Shown in pieces: positions 1 to 10,255 of a stretch of DNA of 64,000 bases (positions are counted from its first letter, which is position 1; every line of letters begins with the position of its first letter). The notes beneath the pieces are model-generated. The model was not told where the DNA came from. It ran no database searches and saw only the letters and a list, made by a program, of their open reading frames with translations. The position numbers and the translations under genes were made by a program. The stretch is taken from contig CAZHTC010000001.1 in NCBI GenBank assembly GCA_964535575.1, forward strand, positions 1 through 64,000, in the 5' to 3' direction. Origin of the DNA: JAGPCK01 sp964535575. GTDB taxonomy: Bacteria > Bacteroidota > Bacteroidia > UKL13-3.

Positions 1-58
<58 letters not shown>

Positions 59-132
59 AAAAGATGTTTGATTTGAAAATTTCTCAGATTTAATGTCTTT
101 TGGAAAATCCAAAAGGCTCGCTATTTCATTAC

Positions 133-143
133 TTCAAAGAACT
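133..143 (-). promoter_or_regulatory. boxA-like antitermination site in the rRNA leader
   Basis: The leader on the minus strand reads AAGTTCTTTGAAG at this place. It resembles the boxA (GTTCTTTGA core) found in rRNA leaders of Bacteroidota, where Nus factors load for antitermination. It lies about 75 bases before the mature 16S 5' end and downstream of the predicted promoters, which is the expected position. Identification rests on motif and position only. Confidence 0.5.
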
Positions 144-299
144 TTATTTGAATGTGCCTTATCGGCTCCAAATTTCTTCTTAAATCCTTCCACTATCGGA
201 AGGGGTGGCAAAGGTATTTCAGATTTTTTAAGTGACCAAAGTTTTTTTAAACTTTTTTCTGACCATCCTTTTTCAGAGAACTTTTCCCAAACGGGGTTG

Positions 300-329
300 C
301 AAAGGTAAGCAGGTTTTTGATTAAGTCAA
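300..329 (-). promoter_or_regulatory. rRNA operon promoter (proximal)
   Basis: The minus strand reads TTGAC, then 17 bases, then TACCTTTG. This fits the Bacteroidota sigma-ABfr consensus (-33 TTG/TTTG and -7 TAnnTTTG) with the preferred spacing. It lies about 240 bases upstream of the 16S 5' end, leaving a leader that contains the boxA-like site. The reading frame spanning 93-308 on the other strand is probably chance, because it overlaps this promoter and leader. Confidence 0.75.
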
Positions 330-428
330 GATTTTTTTATTTTTTTATTTAACTCCTTTACCTTGAACCCATTTAACAACCCTGATAATGGAAACTTTTA
401 AAGAACGGCCCTTCTGATTTTGGGACGA

Positions 429-457
429 CAAAGGTAAGGGAGTATTTAATTAGTGCC
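429..457 (-). promoter_or_regulatory. possible second (distal) rRNA promoter
   Basis: A second exact TACCTTTG -7 box lies about 130 bases upstream of the first on the minus strand. Its -33 region reads TGGCA rather than TTG, so it is a weaker match. Tandem promoters are common before rRNA operons. Apart from the promoters and boxA, the 515 bases between the 16S gene and the gene at 574 show nothing else I can recognise. Confidence 0.45.
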
Positions 458-573
458 ACCACTTGGGCATTAATATTTTTTAAGTATCCTGTGAATCAAG
501 CTAAGAATTTTATTGATGGTATGAAAACAAGTATGGCCAAAGCAATAAATTTGCCCTCATTATTAAAAAGCAT

Positions 574-2226
574 ATGACTTTATTTGAAAAGCATCGCAAA
601 ACTCTTGAAGAGGCCATTTCTGCCTCACGGAAAAGAACCTATTTTTCCCCGTATCCGGAAAGTCCTAAAGCATACCCTGAAGATTCAGACGGAAAAGCTA
701 AGGTGTGGATGAGTGGAATAATGAATTCTAATTATAGCGCACTTAAGCAGGGGGAGCCAGATTCATGGATTGGAGAAGAGGTTTCTCCGTTTCTTCAGGT
801 AGGGATTGGGGTAAGGTATCCAGCATATTCTGTTTCCCAGCTATTAGGCAATGCAAGCAGTGCTCAAAAACAGTGGAGCGGTGCCAACATAGAAGAAAGA
901 ACCGGAATATTAATAGAGTCTCTTTCGAGAATTAGTTTAAGGTTTTTTGATATTGCTTATGCTACGATGCATTGTACCGGACAATCTTTTATGATGAGTT
1001 TTCAGGCAAGTGGGCCGCATGCCAATGACCGAGCCCTGGAAGCAGTGGCTATGGGTTATGAAGAGTTGACTAGATTTCCAAAGGAAGCGGACTGGATAAA
1101 ATCATTCGGTAAATTTGACCTTACACTTCACAAAGATTGGAAAGCAATAGGTAAAGGTACCGGACTTGTGATTGGATGTTCTACTTTCCCGGTTTGGAAT
1201 ACCGTGCCGGGTTTATATGCTACGCTTATTACCGGAAATTCTTGTATTGTAAAACCACATCCGAAAGCAGTTTTACCAATTGCCATTGTGATTGAAGAAA
1301 TTCAACAAACGCTTTTGGAATCGGGGTTAGATCCCAATATTGTTCAATTAGCTACTGATTCAAGTGCCTGGCCCATAACCAAACAACTGGCAGAAGCCCC
1401 TTCTATTAAAATGATTGATTTTACGGGAGGAAGCGAGTTTGGTAATTATATAGAGCATTTACCTAAAGTTACTTTTACTGAAAAAGCGGGAGTAAATTCG
1501 ATTATATTAGACTCGGTTTCTGATTTAAAATCGGTTTTGGGCAATATTGCTTTCTCGGCAAGTTTATATAGCGGCCAAATGTGTACCGCCCCGCAAAATA
1601 TTTTTGTAAGTAAAAATGGTGTAGCCACTTCGGAAGGTGTTGTAAGCTATGATAACTTTATTCAAGGTCTTGCTGAGGCAATTAATGGATTAGTTGATAA
1701 TCCGAAAGCCGGACCGGGGACAATTGGAGCAATCCAATCGGAAGCAACCCTTGGAAGAACAAAAAGTCTATCGGCAAACGGTGGACAGGTAGCACTTGCA
1801 TCTCGTTCCATTAAAAATGAGGAATTTGCCGATGCACGAATTGCAACCCCTGTAGTCATTGCGGTAGAAAAATCTCAATCAGATTTATACGGAAATGAGT
1901 GTTTTGGCCCTATTGTTTATGTTATAAAAACAGACGGGCTTGATGATTCAATAGCTATTGCAAGGTCACTGGCTGAACAAAAAGGAGCCTTAACGTGCGG
2001 AGCTTATACAACTAACAAGTCGGACATTCAAAAAATTGCTGGCGAGATGAACGCGGCTTTTGTTCCAGTTTCATTTAATTTTACCGGAGCCGCATTTATA
2101 AATTCACATGCAGCATTTAGTGATTTTCATCTTACAGGAGGCAATCCGGCAGGTAATGCCAGTTTTACCAATCCTGAATTTGTTACTAAACGATTTGTGT
2201 GGGTAGGTAACCGATATATGGTTTAA
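574..2226 (+). CDS. paaN: PaaN-type aldehyde dehydrogenase
   Basis: A 550-residue NAD(P)-dependent aldehyde dehydrogenase resembling the Bacteroidota PaaN proteins, which are linked to phenylacetate breakdown after ring opening. The family fold is visible: a GxGxGLVIG/STFPVWN nucleotide-binding stretch near residues 190-210, IDFTGGSEFG near 285, the general-base glutamate in TFTEKAG near 305, and the catalytic cysteine in SGQMCTAPQ near 335-340. Length matches the family. The ATG at 574 is the first in frame and gives a natural N-terminus. No other paa gene is in view, so its substrate is not fixed by context; it could serve another CoA-linked aldehyde route. It is followed by a strong terminator shared with the convergent gene. 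Confidence 0.85.
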   Translation: MTLFEKHRKTLEEAISASRKRTYFSPYPESPKAYPEDSDGKAKVWMSGIMNSNYSALKQGEPDSWIGEEVSPFLQVGIGVRYPAYSVSQLLGNASSAQKQWSGANIEERTGILIESLSRISLRFFDIAYATMHCTGQSFMMSFQASGPHANDRALEAVAMGYEELTRFPKEADWIKSFGKFDLTLHKDWKAIGKGTGLVIGCSTFPVWNTVPGLYATLITGNSCIVKPHPKAVLPIAIVIEEIQQTLLESGLDPNIVQLATDSSAWPITKQLAEAPSIKMIDFTGGSEFGNYIEHLPKVTFTEKAGVNSIILDSVSDLKSVLGNIAFSASLYSGQMCTAPQNIFVSKNGVATSEGVVSYDNFIQGLAEAINGLVDNPKAGPGTIGAIQSEATLGRTKSLSANGGQVALASRSIKNEEFADARIATPVVIAVEKSQSDLYGNECFGPIVYVIKTDGLDDSIAIARSLAEQKGALTCGAYTTNKSDIQKIAGEMNAAFVPVSFNFTGAAFINSHAAFSDFHLTGGNPAGNASFTNPEFVTKRFVWVGNRYMV

Positions 2227-2244
2227 CTCAATTTTTGTTAACTA

Positions 2245-2280
2245 AAATAAGCCCGAACTGAAATCAGTTCGGGCTTATTT
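2245..2280. terminator. bidirectional terminator hairpin
   Basis: A perfect 16-base inverted repeat (2245-2260 with 2265-2280) has a four-base AAAT loop. The core is GCCCGAACTG and the arms end in A and T runs, so it can act on both strands: for the dehydrogenase on + and for the end of the giant-gene array on -. Confidence 0.9.
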
Positions 2281-2298
2281 ATGAAGTGGAAATTATGC

Positions 2299-5200
2299 TT
2301 ATCTATTAATTGCTATTATTTGTTTTGATGCAATATTTCCATCAATGGCAATTTTTACAATATATGAACCAGAATTTAACTCAACCGAGTTTAATCTAAA
2401 CAGAGTTTGGTAAGATCCTGAACTTTGTATTGCATTTACAAGTGTAGTGATTTCTTTACCCAGCATATCATACACTTTAACCTCTACCTTGGCTGTTTTT
2501 GCCACAGTATAGTTAATGTTGGTTTGGTTGCTGAAAGGATTAGGATATACATCAAAACTGCTTAATCCATCAGGCATTTTACCGGTTGACACATTAAACG
2601 ATACCTGATTTGTTTTGCTGTTTGAACAACCATTCGAGTCGCTTGCGGTTAAGGTAACATTGAAAGGCCCGTTTGACATAAAGCTGTACACCGGATTTAT
2701 TTGGTTTAGAATACTGCCATCTCCCATGTCCCACTCGTAGCTTATCATGGCCGGGTTATTAGGATTAAATTGCAGTTGTCGTATTCCAGCCATAGGAGAT
2801 GAAGTGAATGAAACTACAGGTAATGCATGAATGGTAAGTGGAACCGAAACCGAATCGTAACAATTATTTTCCATTACAACCAGTTTAGCATTTACGTTTC
2901 CAACAGCAGTGTAGGAGTGAGTTGGTGACTGGCTTGAAGCTACCCCCCCATCTCCGAATGCCCATGAACTTGTTGCAGAATTTCCTGCAGTCGATGTATT
3001 TGAAAACTGCACCGGAGTGTTAACACAGGTTGACGAGGTGGTGAATGCCGCAACCGGACGAATGTTTACGTTTATGCTGGTATTTTGGGTACTGAAACAA
3101 ACGCCTGCCTGAGCCTTTAATGAGGCATTATATGTTCCGGCATTTAAGTACTTATGTTTTACCGAGCCTGTTGAATTAGCTGTTGAAGCATCACCAAATG
3201 TCCAAGTTAAATTAACTGTACCGGTGCCTCCAAAAGTGGTAGTATTTGTAAACGATACACTATCGCGGGTACACGCATTGGCATAGGTGAAAGATGCATT
3301 AGGAGTTGGAGCCACTACTACTGTTTTGGTAACCGAATCAAAGCAACCGAAATTTGAATACACTTTTAATTTAACAGAATAACTCCCGGCATTCATGTAC
3401 TGATGTGCGGGGCTGATATTAAAATCTGTTTCGCCATCACCAAATGACCAATTAACTCCCATTTGCCCATTCGACAAAGTAGAGGTATTGCTAAAACTTG
3501 AAGGAGTACCAGCACATAAATTTGCCGGAGGTATAAATGCAGCAACCGGCTTGGCAAATACTGAAACCGGCTTATCCAAAGTGTCGGAACATCCAATATT
3601 TGTAGTGGCAATTAACCTTACATTATAAATGCCTGTGCTGAGATAAACTGTCTTAGGATTAGTTTGTATATCTGAAGTGCTGTTTCCAAAATCCCATACG
3701 TAACCTGTAATGGTGTATCCACCACCCACAGTGGTAAGGTTTGTAAAACGTGTGGTATCACCTAAACATCCGTTAGTATTGGAGAATTTAACTACCGGAG
3801 TGTTGGCTACCGTTATGACCCTGCTCAACGAATCCTTGTATCCCAGATCGGAAGTTGTAACCAATTTTACGGTGTATGTACCAGGGGAAGAATAGAAGAA
3901 TTTAGGATTTTTTTGTACTGATGTAGAGTTTAGGGGATCTCCAAATGACCATAAGTAGCTTAAGCTGCCTCTTATTATGGTAGAACTATCGGAAAAAGAA
4001 ACCTGCTTTTGAGCACATGCAAGCGAATTGCCAAACTTGCTAACGGGAACAGGTGCAACGTATACATATCTTATTATTGTTGAATCGCATCCGGAAGCAT
4101 TTTGTAAAGTGACAGTGAGAATAAACAAACTATCAGTCATGGCTGTGGATGGAACAAACATTAACTTTCCATTACTTGTTGGGGTTGGTAAATACGTTAT
4201 AGTATCCGAAGGACCAGTTCCGTTTGGAGTTTGCATTGATACCGATGAAATGATCCAGCCGGTACCGAATGATGAATTTGTCAATCCTGCAGGAGGTAAA
4301 ATTTCATATACTAACGTATCATGGGCCTTTACGTGGTCAAAGTTTGAATAACTGTTATAGGCGCTGCTTATGTATGTTCCCTTAAACGGTGTTCCTGTTA
4401 CAATATCGGAACTTGGCCTTGGCCGAACGTTAAGAGTTACACTAACCCTGCTGCTTTTACAGGTTTTTTTGTAGTATACTTTCCCAGGGGTCGAATAGTT
4501 GGAAAGGTATTGAGTTGGAGCAAATTTAGGCCCGAGCTGCACATTGTTGGAGTAAAGAGAAATATCATTTCCTGAGACAGACAAGGTTCCAAGAGTACTA
4601 AATTCAAAAGATCGATTTGATGTGATCAAAATTCCGATGGTTTGTCCCTGTGCAATGGTAATTCCTGATCCGGGAACACGAATAATTGCTTCCGTAAAAC
4701 CTCCGTTACTTACAGTATTTGTTGTACCCAATGAAGTCCAGCCAGCCGAAGTTGTTTCATATCCAACATAGCTCCCGTTTCGAATATTGAATTCAACGGT
4801 AGCGGCAGTTCCAGCTGCATCCCGAAAATACACAGAAAAACTATCAACTACCACGTTGGCTGTTGCAGTAATATTAATCATCATTCCGGTCGCATTGCCG
4901 GCTGCATAAGCTGCTGTAGGGGGCCTTGTATATGGTTTTGGCATAGAGTCAATCGTGGCTCTGAAGGTCTCAACATAATAAACCGTATCGCTGGTAAGAA
5001 CGGGCGTTTGAACAGAATCGCCAGTGAAAAAAGGCGATGTTGCAACGGCAGAACTAAACCAAAATCCCAAATCTCCCGGGTTCAATGCAATTCCAACCTT
5101 TTTAGCCCCAAAACCACATATTAACTGTGTTTGATTTGAGGGTTGAGATGGGGCAGCTTGAACATTAAAAACAGGTACATACATTGTATCGCTGCTATTT

Positions 5201-6063
5201 TTATTTTGGTCTCCGGATAACTCGGTATATACTTTTACATCATAGGTTAAAGCCGCATTTCCCATATTCACGGTACTTGAAAAAGTAACGGTAGCAGTTG
5301 AACATGGTGCAATGGATGAAGGGGCGTTTTGAGAAATTGTTGTTGTGTTTGTTCCATCAAAAACCGAAACCTTCACCGGGAAATTACCGATGGAACTTGT
5401 CCCTTCATTTTTTACATTTACAGTAAACTGCATGGTAGAACTGGCACAAGACCCATTTTTGGGGGTAAAGCCGGTTACACGGGCATCGGTAGTATTGGGA
5501 GTACCTGAATAATACACCTTCACGTTGTCAACTGCCCACCAGCCTCCACTGTTGGTTGACCAGCGAAAACGAACCTTTGCATTGCATAAGTTTCTACACG
5601 TATTTGAAATATCTAACGCAATATTGGTTCCTGAAGTAGTGGCGGTGTAAGTGGAAATAATTACCCAATTATTTCCGTCAAAGGCTTCAACGTATCCATT
5701 CGCAGCAGTACCTGCCAAAAAAGCATAGTCAAAAGACAGAGAACAGGTGACAACACCAAGAGTACTGAAAGCAGGAGTTTCTAATGCAATGTTTTCAAAT
5801 ATCCCATCATTTGAATAGGCCGCATCATCAAAAATCGCAAAAGTGCCAGCAAAACTACCACCCGGAGTTCTTGCCCCGGGATTATCAAAGCGCCAAAAAT
5901 CAGTGGCTGCAACAGTAGTGTATAATTGATTGTTATTCCACCCCGCAGGTGGAGTTGAACCCGAAGCGCTTGTGAAAGTTTCATTCACCAGATAGGTTTG
6001 TCCGTTGGCAAAACCTCCAATTAAAAGGATGCCGGATAAAAGCAGAAGTTTATTAAGTTTCAT
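2299..6063 (-). CDS. giant T9SS cargo protein with six PKD domains
   Basis: A 1254-residue secreted protein. Signal peptide 1-21 (MKLNKLLLLSGILLIGGFA then NGQ). Residues 23-185 resemble a MAM/choice-of-anchor J sandwich (NETF near the start, WAVDNVKVYY at the end). Residues 192-300 look CARDB-like, followed by an Ig-like stretch to about 690. Six PKD domains follow (about 690-1170), recognisable by WSFGD, WDFGN, WSFGDGE, WTFGDAS, WAFGDGG and WDMGDGS. The last 80 residues are a type A T9SS sorting domain (VYPNPF, KVYDMLGKEI, GSYIVKI, ending IAINR). It is the last and most divergent gene of the five-gene array and lacks the CUB, GEVED and DUF5011 parts of the others. Ligand and role are unknown; adhesion is an inference. 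Confidence 0.88.
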   Translation of the reverse strand: MKLNKLLLLSGILLIGGFANGQTYLVNETFTSASGSTPPAGWNNNQLYTTVAATDFWRFDNPGARTPGGSFAGTFAIFDDAAYSNDGIFENIALETPAFSTLGVVTCSLSFDYAFLAGTAANGYVEAFDGNNWVIISTYTATTSGTNIALDISNTCRNLCNAKVRFRWSTNSGGWWAVDNVKVYYSGTPNTTDARVTGFTPKNGSCASSTMQFTVNVKNEGTSSIGNFPVKVSVFDGTNTTTISQNAPSSIAPCSTATVTFSSTVNMGNAALTYDVKVYTELSGDQNKNSSDTMYVPVFNVQAAPSQPSNQTQLICGFGAKKVGIALNPGDLGFWFSSAVATSPFFTGDSVQTPVLTSDTVYYVETFRATIDSMPKPYTRPPTAAYAAGNATGMMINITATANVVVDSFSVYFRDAAGTAATVEFNIRNGSYVGYETTSAGWTSLGTTNTVSNGGFTEAIIRVPGSGITIAQGQTIGILITSNRSFEFSTLGTLSVSGNDISLYSNNVQLGPKFAPTQYLSNYSTPGKVYYKKTCKSSRVSVTLNVRPRPSSDIVTGTPFKGTYISSAYNSYSNFDHVKAHDTLVYEILPPAGLTNSSFGTGWIISSVSMQTPNGTGPSDTITYLPTPTSNGKLMFVPSTAMTDSLFILTVTLQNASGCDSTIIRYVYVAPVPVSKFGNSLACAQKQVSFSDSSTIIRGSLSYLWSFGDPLNSTSVQKNPKFFYSSPGTYTVKLVTTSDLGYKDSLSRVITVANTPVVKFSNTNGCLGDTTRFTNLTTVGGGYTITGYVWDFGNSTSDIQTNPKTVYLSTGIYNVRLIATTNIGCSDTLDKPVSVFAKPVAAFIPPANLCAGTPSSFSNTSTLSNGQMGVNWSFGDGETDFNISPAHQYMNAGSYSVKLKVYSNFGCFDSVTKTVVVAPTPNASFTYANACTRDSVSFTNTTTFGGTGTVNLTWTFGDASTANSTGSVKHKYLNAGTYNASLKAQAGVCFSTQNTSINVNIRPVAAFTTSSTCVNTPVQFSNTSTAGNSATSSWAFGDGGVASSQSPTHSYTAVGNVNAKLVVMENNCYDSVSVPLTIHALPVVSFTSSPMAGIRQLQFNPNNPAMISYEWDMGDGSILNQINPVYSFMSNGPFNVTLTASDSNGCSNSKTNQVSFNVSTGKMPDGLSSFDVYPNPFSNQTNINYTVAKTAKVEVKVYDMLGKEITTLVNAIQSSGSYQTLFRLNSVELNSGSYIVKIAIDGNIASKQIIAINR

Positions 6064-6101
6064 AATAGTAATTTTATTGGTTAGTTGGTTGTAAATTCTA
6101 A

Positions 6102-6144
6102 AAAAAAGCCCTGGTTAATCAAAGTGATTAACCAGGGCTTTTTT
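6102..6144 (-). terminator. strong intrinsic terminator between giant genes
   Basis: A 20-base perfect inverted repeat (6102-6121 with 6125-6144) has a three-base loop, core GCCCTGGTTAATCA, flanked by A and T runs. It lies downstream of the gene at 6194-10234 and upstream of the gene ending at 2299. The 1254-residue gene is therefore probably transcribed on its own rather than with the four genes upstream. Confidence 0.88.
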
Positions 6145-6193
6145 GCTATGTTGGCAAAAGGATCATGGTATTACCATTACCCAATGAGCATTG

Positions 6194-9100
6194 TTACCTG
6201 ATCACATTAATCTTTTGAGAGAAATCAAGTTTTGATCCTGATAATTTAACGTAATATGTACCAGAAGCTGCTCCCAACATATCAATTACTAATTTGTTTG
6301 ATGCATTTGTAGATACACGTACATTAACTTTTTGACCCATCATGTTGTAAACGGTTACCTCTACCTGCTCATTATTGTTTAAGAAAGCAGGATCGATAAC
6401 TGCATTGAGTTCTCCGTTAGATGGCACAGGATACAAGGTAACGCCTTTAGACGATTTTACATCATCCACCCCATTTACCAGTACACGTACTCTGCGAATG
6501 GCTTCGTTTGAAATGTTTCCGGAAGGATCGGTTACTTTGTATTTTAAAGTATAGAAACCTGCCATATACACATCTACTGTTCCTGTTGTTTTAAGGTATG
6601 GAGTATCCTGCAGCAATTGTTCTGAGTAGAAATTATCAACGATTTGAACACCCGGATCAACCCAAGGCTTACCCAGCGGCCAATTAATCAAGTCACTTAT
6701 TTTTACAGTAATAACCGGGGCTTGTGTATCTACTACATTCACCATGCGGGTTGAGGTTGCTACATTACCAGAGCTATCGGTACAGGTGTAAACGATGTTA
6801 TAATTACCAACTACATTTTTATTAAACCCGCCAGCATTGCGATTGATAACCAGTTTAGATTGTGCATCGTAATTGTCGCTTACGGTTACCGTAGGTTCCG
6901 TATAGTTAGAGAACACCTCAATTGTTTCGCTTGAAGGGCCATTCAAGTTAAGATCCGGACGAGTGGTATCGCGAACCATAATGGTGAGTGAAACTCCTGC
7001 TGCTACATTACCCGATCCATCAACTGCTCCAAAAGTTACCGGATAGTCTCCAATTACATCCACATTTACTGAACCTGCGGTAATGGTAGGAACGATATTT
7101 TTGTAATAGTTATCAGAAACGGTAACCAGTTTATTTATAGTGGTACTGTTAAGCGGAATGTGAACCGAGTGTAAAACTGAAGTTCCGGTACCGTTATTGG
7201 TAATAACCGGATTTACATTATCAATCACAACAATGGTTCTTGTTTTAGTGGCTGTGTATCCAAAATAATCTGCCACTGAGTAAACAATAGTAAATACGCC
7301 TACACTGTCAACGTTAAGGTTTGAATTTTTAACAATAAAATTGGTAATGTTTCCGCTATAGTTATCAAATGCAGTAGCGCCTAAATCGGTATAGGTACCA
7401 TGTACCAAAATGGTGTCAATTACTTTACCCAGTAATGTGATAGAAGGAGGTGTAAGGTCAACTTTCACATTCACTACACGACATTTTGTATCTGCTTTAT
7501 TTCCGTAGTTATCGGTGGCATCGTAGCAGTAAGTATAGAACCCAACTTTAGTAGGGTCTAATTGTGTTGTTACCACAATTTTACCAGTGATATCTCCCTC
7601 CAGATTATCTGTTGCGGTAGCTCCCGCATCGGTGTAGGTTGAATTAACCTCAATGCTAACAGTATCGGAACCAAGCATAGTAATTACAGGCTTAACCACA
7701 TCTTTAGCAAAAATGATTTTGTAATCCTCAAACTCGCCCACTTGAGATGCACAAGGATCCAGCAATGTACGAGCATAAGATGTTCCAACACGCAAGATTG
7801 ATTCTCCAGTACCGGTGCTAACAGGTACCGTAAAGTTGAATGTAGATGATAAATTCAGTGTTGATTGTTCGTGAAGAATCATTTCTCCGGCATCATTAAA
7901 ATCGCCATCCATATTATAATCAATCCATGCTTTTCTGCTCAAAGAGTCAATAGCTGTTGGGCGAGCAATAGTGATACTGTAAGTACCATTTTTATACATT
8001 GTGGTTGATCCATAAGCACTATCAATATAGCTGTGGTAGAACAACTGACCTGCAGGCGAGGTATTGTCTATTTGACCAACTTTAACTCTGCTTATTCCTA
8101 AATCAGGCGAAGTGTATGCAATGGTACCAGGCACACAATAAATTCTACCGTTAAAATAACAAACTTTAAGAGCAATATCGTTTCCGAAACTATTTTGGGC
8201 TTTTAACTGTGCCGTAACACAACCATTAGCGGCTATACTAATAACCGGATTTTGTGAATTCTTAGTAGTCCCCATTAAAAACTGAACCACATTACTTGGA
8301 ATAAATGTCCAGTCCCACGATGTAGCATATTTAGATAAATCGGTTAAATAGATTGTATCCGTTGGAGCAACATTTGTTTTGCTTGCGACAAAATCAACAT
8401 TAACCGGTTTTTGGGTAACAGGAACAATGGTTACGGTTTTGTAAGTGGTATCATACCCTTTACAGTTATAGGCAACAAGTCTAATTGTTTTTTGAACCGC
8501 AGTGGTAGTTGTGAAAGAAGCAGTCGGATTTTTGGTAGTTGCATCCTGCACACCATCTCCATTTAAATCCCAGCTATAACTCACATCCACACCGGTTGAG
8601 TTATTAATCAGGATAATTGGGTAAGCTGAAAGGAATGTATCAGTACCAAGACCAGTAACTGAAGGTACAGCAATAGCAGCAGTTGGCTTGCCATATGTAC
8701 CAGGAGTTGATGACCAACGAGCAATATATCCGGTTCCTTCTCCACTTCCATTAGATTCAAAACGAATAAACATTTTACCCGATGACGCTGTAACATTCGG
8801 AGTAGTATTGTTCATGTTTTTTCCTACCTTAAATATTACCGGAGCAAAAGAAGATGTCCCGTTGTGAACAAAAATAGTGTCCCCATCTCCAAGTCCTATT
8901 GATTCAAAATTTATGGTTACCGTGGCAGCACATGGATCAATTAACAATCCTTTACAATTTCCTGAGTTAAGATTTGGAGTATAGTTTCCAAAAGGCCCCC
9001 CATTATCATAAGCATAGCCTTCTGTAAGGCGTGAAAGGGTATCAGTACAAGCCACCATTCTTGGTAATACCTGAATATAGTTGGTTTTACAGGTATTGTT

Positions 9101-10234
9101 AGAACCTACCGTATTGGAGGCTGTCAAACAAATATCGTAATTACCCACTATATTAAACATGGCCTTCGGATTCTTCTGGGTAGGATTAAGAATAGGATTT
9201 GGCCCCGGATAATTAGGAGACGACCATGACCAACCCTGAGGGCAGCTGGTTGAGAGGTCTGAGAAATAAACCGTATCTGCGGCTCTGGCAACTTTTGTTC
9301 TGCTCGCTACAAAATCAGGTGTAGGAGCTACGTTTGCCGGATCCACATGAATTATTTTGGTAATACTGTCTCTTCCCAGAACATTATTGATACGAAGCTT
9401 AACCGTAAAATTACCGGTATCGGTAAACAATACAGTTGGGCTTGCTGAATTTGCATTAGACCCCGTTACGTATGAAAATTTATTGTTCGGGGTAATTGTC
9501 CATTGAGCTGTATCTGTACAAGCTACATTAAATGTGTTTAACAAAGTCACCGGAGAGTTTTTGCAAATATTTGGTGGTGCAAAATATCCGGCAACCGGGG
9601 TTGTAGGTGTTGCAGGGATAATATTAAAACCCATTTGTGGTTTAAGGGTGTATCCATATCCCTGACTATTGGTAAGGGTTGACCAATAACGCATTTGATA
9701 ATTTGCGGTAGGCGTGCAGTAAAACCATCCAATGTAATATGATCCGCTATAAGAAGCCGATGTATAAGTAAATTCAACGGCTATTGCTTCTCCGCCACGG
9801 TAATTGAATGGAATTTGCAACGGAAACTCAATCCATGAACCGGCAGAATAGTTAACAGTAAGCGATGAATAATTGGCTACAGTAACCAAGTCGGTATAGA
9901 AATTTCCGGGGCTGGCACTTCCATTAATAGAGGTTTGGGTTCCCTTCAACCCCATTTTTATCACGCAGTTGTTAAAAGTGGTAGACCCATTACCGGTTAA
10001 TGAAGTGGATTGTTTAATGTAGAACTTATTTATCGTTCCACAGGCAAAAGGTCCACCCGACATTTCGCCAGGAGTGTATAGCATCTGGGTTTGATAGTTG
10101 GGGTAACCATAATAAAACGGCATGGCAGTGGTGTAGTTCGTACCATTCGTTACATAATAATTGGGAGATGACTGGGCATTCACCTTATAGATGCCTGCCC
10201 AAATCAATGCGATTAATATTATTATTCTTTTCAT
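6194..10234 (-). CDS. giant T9SS cargo protein (PKD/CUB-like/GEVED/DUF5011 type), copy 1
   Basis: A 1346-residue secreted protein. Signal peptide 1-20 (ends KVNAQ). An N-terminal sandwich of about 180 residues is followed by two PKD-like domains (about 215-390). A CUB-like domain (about 395-510) shows GDGDTIFVHNG and SGKMFIRFESNGSGEGTGY. Two more PKD-like units follow (WDLNGDGVQD near 560), then a GEVED domain (about 700-845: KAWIDYNMDGDFNDAGE, VGEFEDYKI). Five DUF5011-type Ig repeats (about 850-1260) follow, each with a DPG/YTDxGATAxDN and DxxGN pattern. A type A sorting domain ends the protein (LYPVPSNGE, KINVIR). It starts 21 bases after the stop of the gene upstream, so the two are probably cotranscribed. 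Adhesive function is inferred. Confidence 0.88.
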   Translation of the reverse strand: MKRIIILIALIWAGIYKVNAQSSPNYYVTNGTNYTTAMPFYYGYPNYQTQMLYTPGEMSGGPFACGTINKFYIKQSTSLTGNGSTTFNNCVIKMGLKGTQTSINGSASPGNFYTDLVTVANYSSLTVNYSAGSWIEFPLQIPFNYRGGEAIAVEFTYTSASYSGSYYIGWFYCTPTANYQMRYWSTLTNSQGYGYTLKPQMGFNIIPATPTTPVAGYFAPPNICKNSPVTLLNTFNVACTDTAQWTITPNNKFSYVTGSNANSASPTVLFTDTGNFTVKLRINNVLGRDSITKIIHVDPANVAPTPDFVASRTKVARAADTVYFSDLSTSCPQGWSWSSPNYPGPNPILNPTQKNPKAMFNIVGNYDICLTASNTVGSNNTCKTNYIQVLPRMVACTDTLSRLTEGYAYDNGGPFGNYTPNLNSGNCKGLLIDPCAATVTINFESIGLGDGDTIFVHNGTSSFAPVIFKVGKNMNNTTPNVTASSGKMFIRFESNGSGEGTGYIARWSSTPGTYGKPTAAIAVPSVTGLGTDTFLSAYPIILINNSTGVDVSYSWDLNGDGVQDATTKNPTASFTTTTAVQKTIRLVAYNCKGYDTTYKTVTIVPVTQKPVNVDFVASKTNVAPTDTIYLTDLSKYATSWDWTFIPSNVVQFLMGTTKNSQNPVISIAANGCVTAQLKAQNSFGNDIALKVCYFNGRIYCVPGTIAYTSPDLGISRVKVGQIDNTSPAGQLFYHSYIDSAYGSTTMYKNGTYSITIARPTAIDSLSRKAWIDYNMDGDFNDAGEMILHEQSTLNLSSTFNFTVPVSTGTGESILRVGTSYARTLLDPCASQVGEFEDYKIIFAKDVVKPVITMLGSDTVSIEVNSTYTDAGATATDNLEGDITGKIVVTTQLDPTKVGFYTYCYDATDNYGNKADTKCRVVNVKVDLTPPSITLLGKVIDTILVHGTYTDLGATAFDNYSGNITNFIVKNSNLNVDSVGVFTIVYSVADYFGYTATKTRTIVVIDNVNPVITNNGTGTSVLHSVHIPLNSTTINKLVTVSDNYYKNIVPTITAGSVNVDVIGDYPVTFGAVDGSGNVAAGVSLTIMVRDTTRPDLNLNGPSSETIEVFSNYTEPTVTVSDNYDAQSKLVINRNAGGFNKNVVGNYNIVYTCTDSSGNVATSTRMVNVVDTQAPVITVKISDLINWPLGKPWVDPGVQIVDNFYSEQLLQDTPYLKTTGTVDVYMAGFYTLKYKVTDPSGNISNEAIRRVRVLVNGVDDVKSSKGVTLYPVPSNGELNAVIDPAFLNNNEQVEVTVYNMMGQKVNVRVSTNASNKLVIDMLGAASGTYYVKLSGSKLDFSQKINVIR

Positions 10235-10255
10235 ACTTGTACTTTTTTCAACTAA

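Noticed and set aside
93..308. 71-codon plus-strand frame near the rRNA gene
   Set aside because: It lies across the rRNA leader, boxA-like site and promoter on the other strand and has no domain or relatives that I recognise.
546..553. TAAATTTG box before the PaaN-type gene
   Set aside because: It fits the -7 consensus, but there is no TTG at a usable -33 distance, so in AT-rich DNA it may be chance.
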